Shown here one piece after another: positions 7,148 to 8,198 of a stretch of 8,198 bases of DNA. The DNA lies in assembly GCA_013044065.1 (NCBI GenBank), contig JABEVA010000017.1:1-8198 (forward strand), written 5' to 3'. Source of the stretch: Phycisphaerae bacterium (lineage in GTDB: Bacteria; Planctomycetota; Phycisphaerae; WQYP01). The notes below the pieces were generated by a model. It made no database searches, was not told where the DNA came from, and worked only from the letters and a program-made list of their open reading frames with translations. Within the stretch, counting starts at the first letter, position 1, and each line of letters begins with the position of its first letter. The position numbers and the translations under genes were made by a program.

Positions 7148-7588
7148 ATGTTTACAAATAAAAACAATCTGCCCGGCGTTACGCTGGCTCCGGGTATCTG
7201 GACCGACAGATCCGAATTACGCTTCGCTTTTTCCCGGTCGAGCGGCCCCGGCGGACAAAATGTCAATAAGGTGAACACCAAAACAGAGCTGCGCGTCAAT
7301 GCACAGGCTATTCATGGCTTATCCGAAACGGCCCTCGAACGTTTGGCCAAGCTGGCGGGACGTCGGCTTACCGCCAATGGCGATATTCTGCTCATCAGCG
7401 AACGCCAGCGCACGCAGGAGGCCAATCGCACCGCCTGCCTGACGAAGCTGCGTGAAATGGTCCTCCTGGCCCAGGTGGAACCCATCCGGCGACGAAAAAC
7501 GCGACCCACGCGCGGCAGCCAGGAGCGCAGAATTGACTCCAAAAAGATGCGCAGCCACATCAAACGGACACGCCGCGTTCAATGGTAA
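7148..7588 (+). CDS. arfB: ArfB/YaeJ-type alternative ribosome-rescue factor (peptidyl-tRNA hydrolase)
   Basis: This 146-residue protein is a short class I release-factor homologue, close in length to E. coli YaeJ/ArfB (140). It has the catalytic domain but no stop-codon recognition domain. The family enters ribosomes stalled at mRNA ends and hydrolyses the peptidyl-tRNA ester with its GGQ motif. Here SSGPGGQNVNKV is at 31–42, with GGQ at 35–37. The C-terminal tail is strongly basic (KTRPTRGSQERRIDSKK, 117–133); in YaeJ the equivalent tail lies in the empty mRNA channel, so the tail argues for ArfB rather than a truncated PrfA/PrfB or PrfH. The ATG at 7148 lacks a Shine–Dalgarno; GVTL and ELRFAFSRSSG follow as in the family. 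It is divergent from cobA-hemD and 123 bp upstream of rsfS, another ribosome-acting gene. Confidence 0.93.
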   Translation: MFTNKNNLPGVTLAPGIWTDRSELRFAFSRSSGPGGQNVNKVNTKTELRVNAQAIHGLSETALERLAKLAGRRLTANGDILLISERQRTQEANRTACLTKLREMVLLAQVEPIRRRKTRPTRGSQERRIDSKKMRSHIKRTRRVQW

Positions 7589-7656
7589 AAGCGTTGCTGG
7601 ATTACCGTGCCATTTTCGACGAAACTATCAGCGGCCGGCGTGGTGTCGGCGTGGTT

Positions 7657-7697
7657 GGGCGTAACATTAACGCCCGCGGATCCGTGATGATTTCACG
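7657..7697 (+). repeat. Two short hairpins in the arfB–rsfS gap
   Basis: gggcgt (7657–7662) and acgccc (7670–7675) form a 6-bp stem with a 7-base loop. cgtga (7683–7687) and tcacg (7693–7697) form a 5-bp stem with a 5-base loop. The second ends just before the rsfS ribosome-binding site. No T-run follows either, so an intrinsic terminator for arfB is not supported. They may be incidental or may mark a processing or attenuation site. Confidence 0.25.
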
Positions 7698-7701
7698 CCT
7701 T

Positions 7702-7705
7702 GGAG
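7702..7705 (+). promoter_or_regulatory. Ribosome-binding site of rsfS
   Basis: GGAG lies six positions before the ATG at 7712, with the spacer ctacga partly overlapping ideal distance. With the in-frame stop at 7688–7690 it fixes the start. The contrast with arfB, which has no such site, is noted under findings. Confidence 0.6.
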
Positions 7706-7711
7706 CTACGG

Positions 7712-8198
7712 ATGAATTCGCAGTCAACAATAAGTACGCAGGACTTGGCCGTTAGTCTAGCCGCAATGGCCTCGCAGACGCGATGCCGCGATGTGGTAGT
7801 GCTGGATATGCGAGGACGCTCGCCGGTAACCGATTTTTTTGTTCTGGCTACCGGCACCTCGGACCGCCAAATGAGAACCGTCGGTGATGAGCTTGCGGAC
7901 CATGGAGCGCAGTGTGGCTTTAAGGTGTTTCGCCGCAGTGGTGATGAAACCGCGCATTGGATTTTGCTTGATTTTGTCGGCGTGGTGGCCCACATATTCA
8001 ATGAGTCCAGCAGAGCCTTTTATGATTTAGAAGCGCTCTGGGATGGCTGCCCACGGGTCAACTGGCAGCTCCTTGCCGAATCAAGGAACCCGGTGGCCGC
8101 GACGATCGACACCCGGCCCACCACTGCACCAATACCCACCGCCAGTGTCGGAGCCACTACGGATACCGCCGTCTCCACAGGCCCCGCGCTGCCCGACC
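7712..8198 (+). CDS. rsfS: Ribosomal silencing factor RsfS (partial at 3' end, with C-terminal extension)
   Basis: RsfS (RsfA/Iojap, DUF143) binds ribosomal protein uL14 on the large subunit and blocks joining of the small subunit, damping translation in poor conditions. The first 162 residues are visible; the frame is still open at the window edge. The domain covers about 10–120: DVVVLDMRG (27–35), SPVTDFFVLATGTSDRQMR (37–55), GDETAHWILLDF (77–88), VVAHIF (91–96) and RAFYDLEALW (101–110), all typical. Most family members end near 105–120, yet here a Pro/Thr/Ala-rich tail (for example PTTAPIPTA, 136–144) continues past 162, probably disordered. The ATG has GGAG five bases upstream and an in-frame TGA at 7688–7690, so the start is firm. 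In many bacteria rsfS sits near nadD; that neighbour is not seen here. Confidence 0.93.
   Translation, partial: MNSQSTISTQDLAVSLAAMASQTRCRDVVVLDMRGRSPVTDFFVLATGTSDRQMRTVGDELADHGAQCGFKVFRRSGDETAHWILLDFVGVVAHIFNESSRAFYDLEALWDGCPRVNWQLLAESRNPVAATIDTRPTTAPIPTASVGATTDTAVSTGPALPD

Noticed and set aside
1..8198. CRISPR array, tRNA, rRNA, insertion sequence or prophage genes
   Set aside because: I saw no regularly spaced repeats, cloverleaf-type sequence, transposase or integrase motifs, or flanking terminal repeats.

Overview
The window looks like ordinary bacterial chromosome, GC somewhat above half by eye. It comes from a Gram-negative-type (lipid A-making) bacterium, because it carries an lpxD gene. 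The RsfS sequence with a long Pro/Thr/Ala-rich tail, the zinc-ribbon threonine synthase and the fused SUMT–uroporphyrinogen-III synthase remind me of Planctomycetota, perhaps Phycisphaerae. That placement is recollection of family resemblance, not a search, and is held at moderate-to-low confidence. I see no phage, transposon, CRISPR, tRNA or rRNA signal.

Layout. About 1–337 has no confident gene; a plus-strand frame open from the left edge to 392 may be the tail of a gene outside the window. From 6909 down to 338 there are five co-directional minus-strand genes. In transcription order they are a CobA–HemD fusion (tetrapyrrole synthesis), threonine synthase, LpxD (lipid A acyltransferase), an SDR oxidoreductase, and a membrane-anchored endonuclease/exonuclease/phosphatase (EEP)-fold protein. 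Gaps are 180, 53, 268 and 104 bp, so only thrC–lpxD is tightly spaced; the 268-bp gap holds a candidate promoter. From 7148 the plus strand carries an ArfB/YaeJ-type ribosome-rescue hydrolase, then RsfS (ribosomal silencing factor), which runs off the right edge. A roughly 240-bp divergent region (6910–7147) with several -10-like elements separates the two gene sets.

Function. The minus-strand genes are a loose housekeeping collection with no shared pathway that I can see. The two plus-strand genes both act on ribosomes: one hydrolyses peptidyl-tRNA on stalled ribosomes, the other binds the large subunit to block subunit joining. I found no convincing new multi-gene system. The points most worth a second look are the EEP protein lacking its usual metal-binding Glu, two overlapping hairpins between the SDR and EEP genes, a possible leaderless arfB transcript, the TTG starts, and the RsfS tail.
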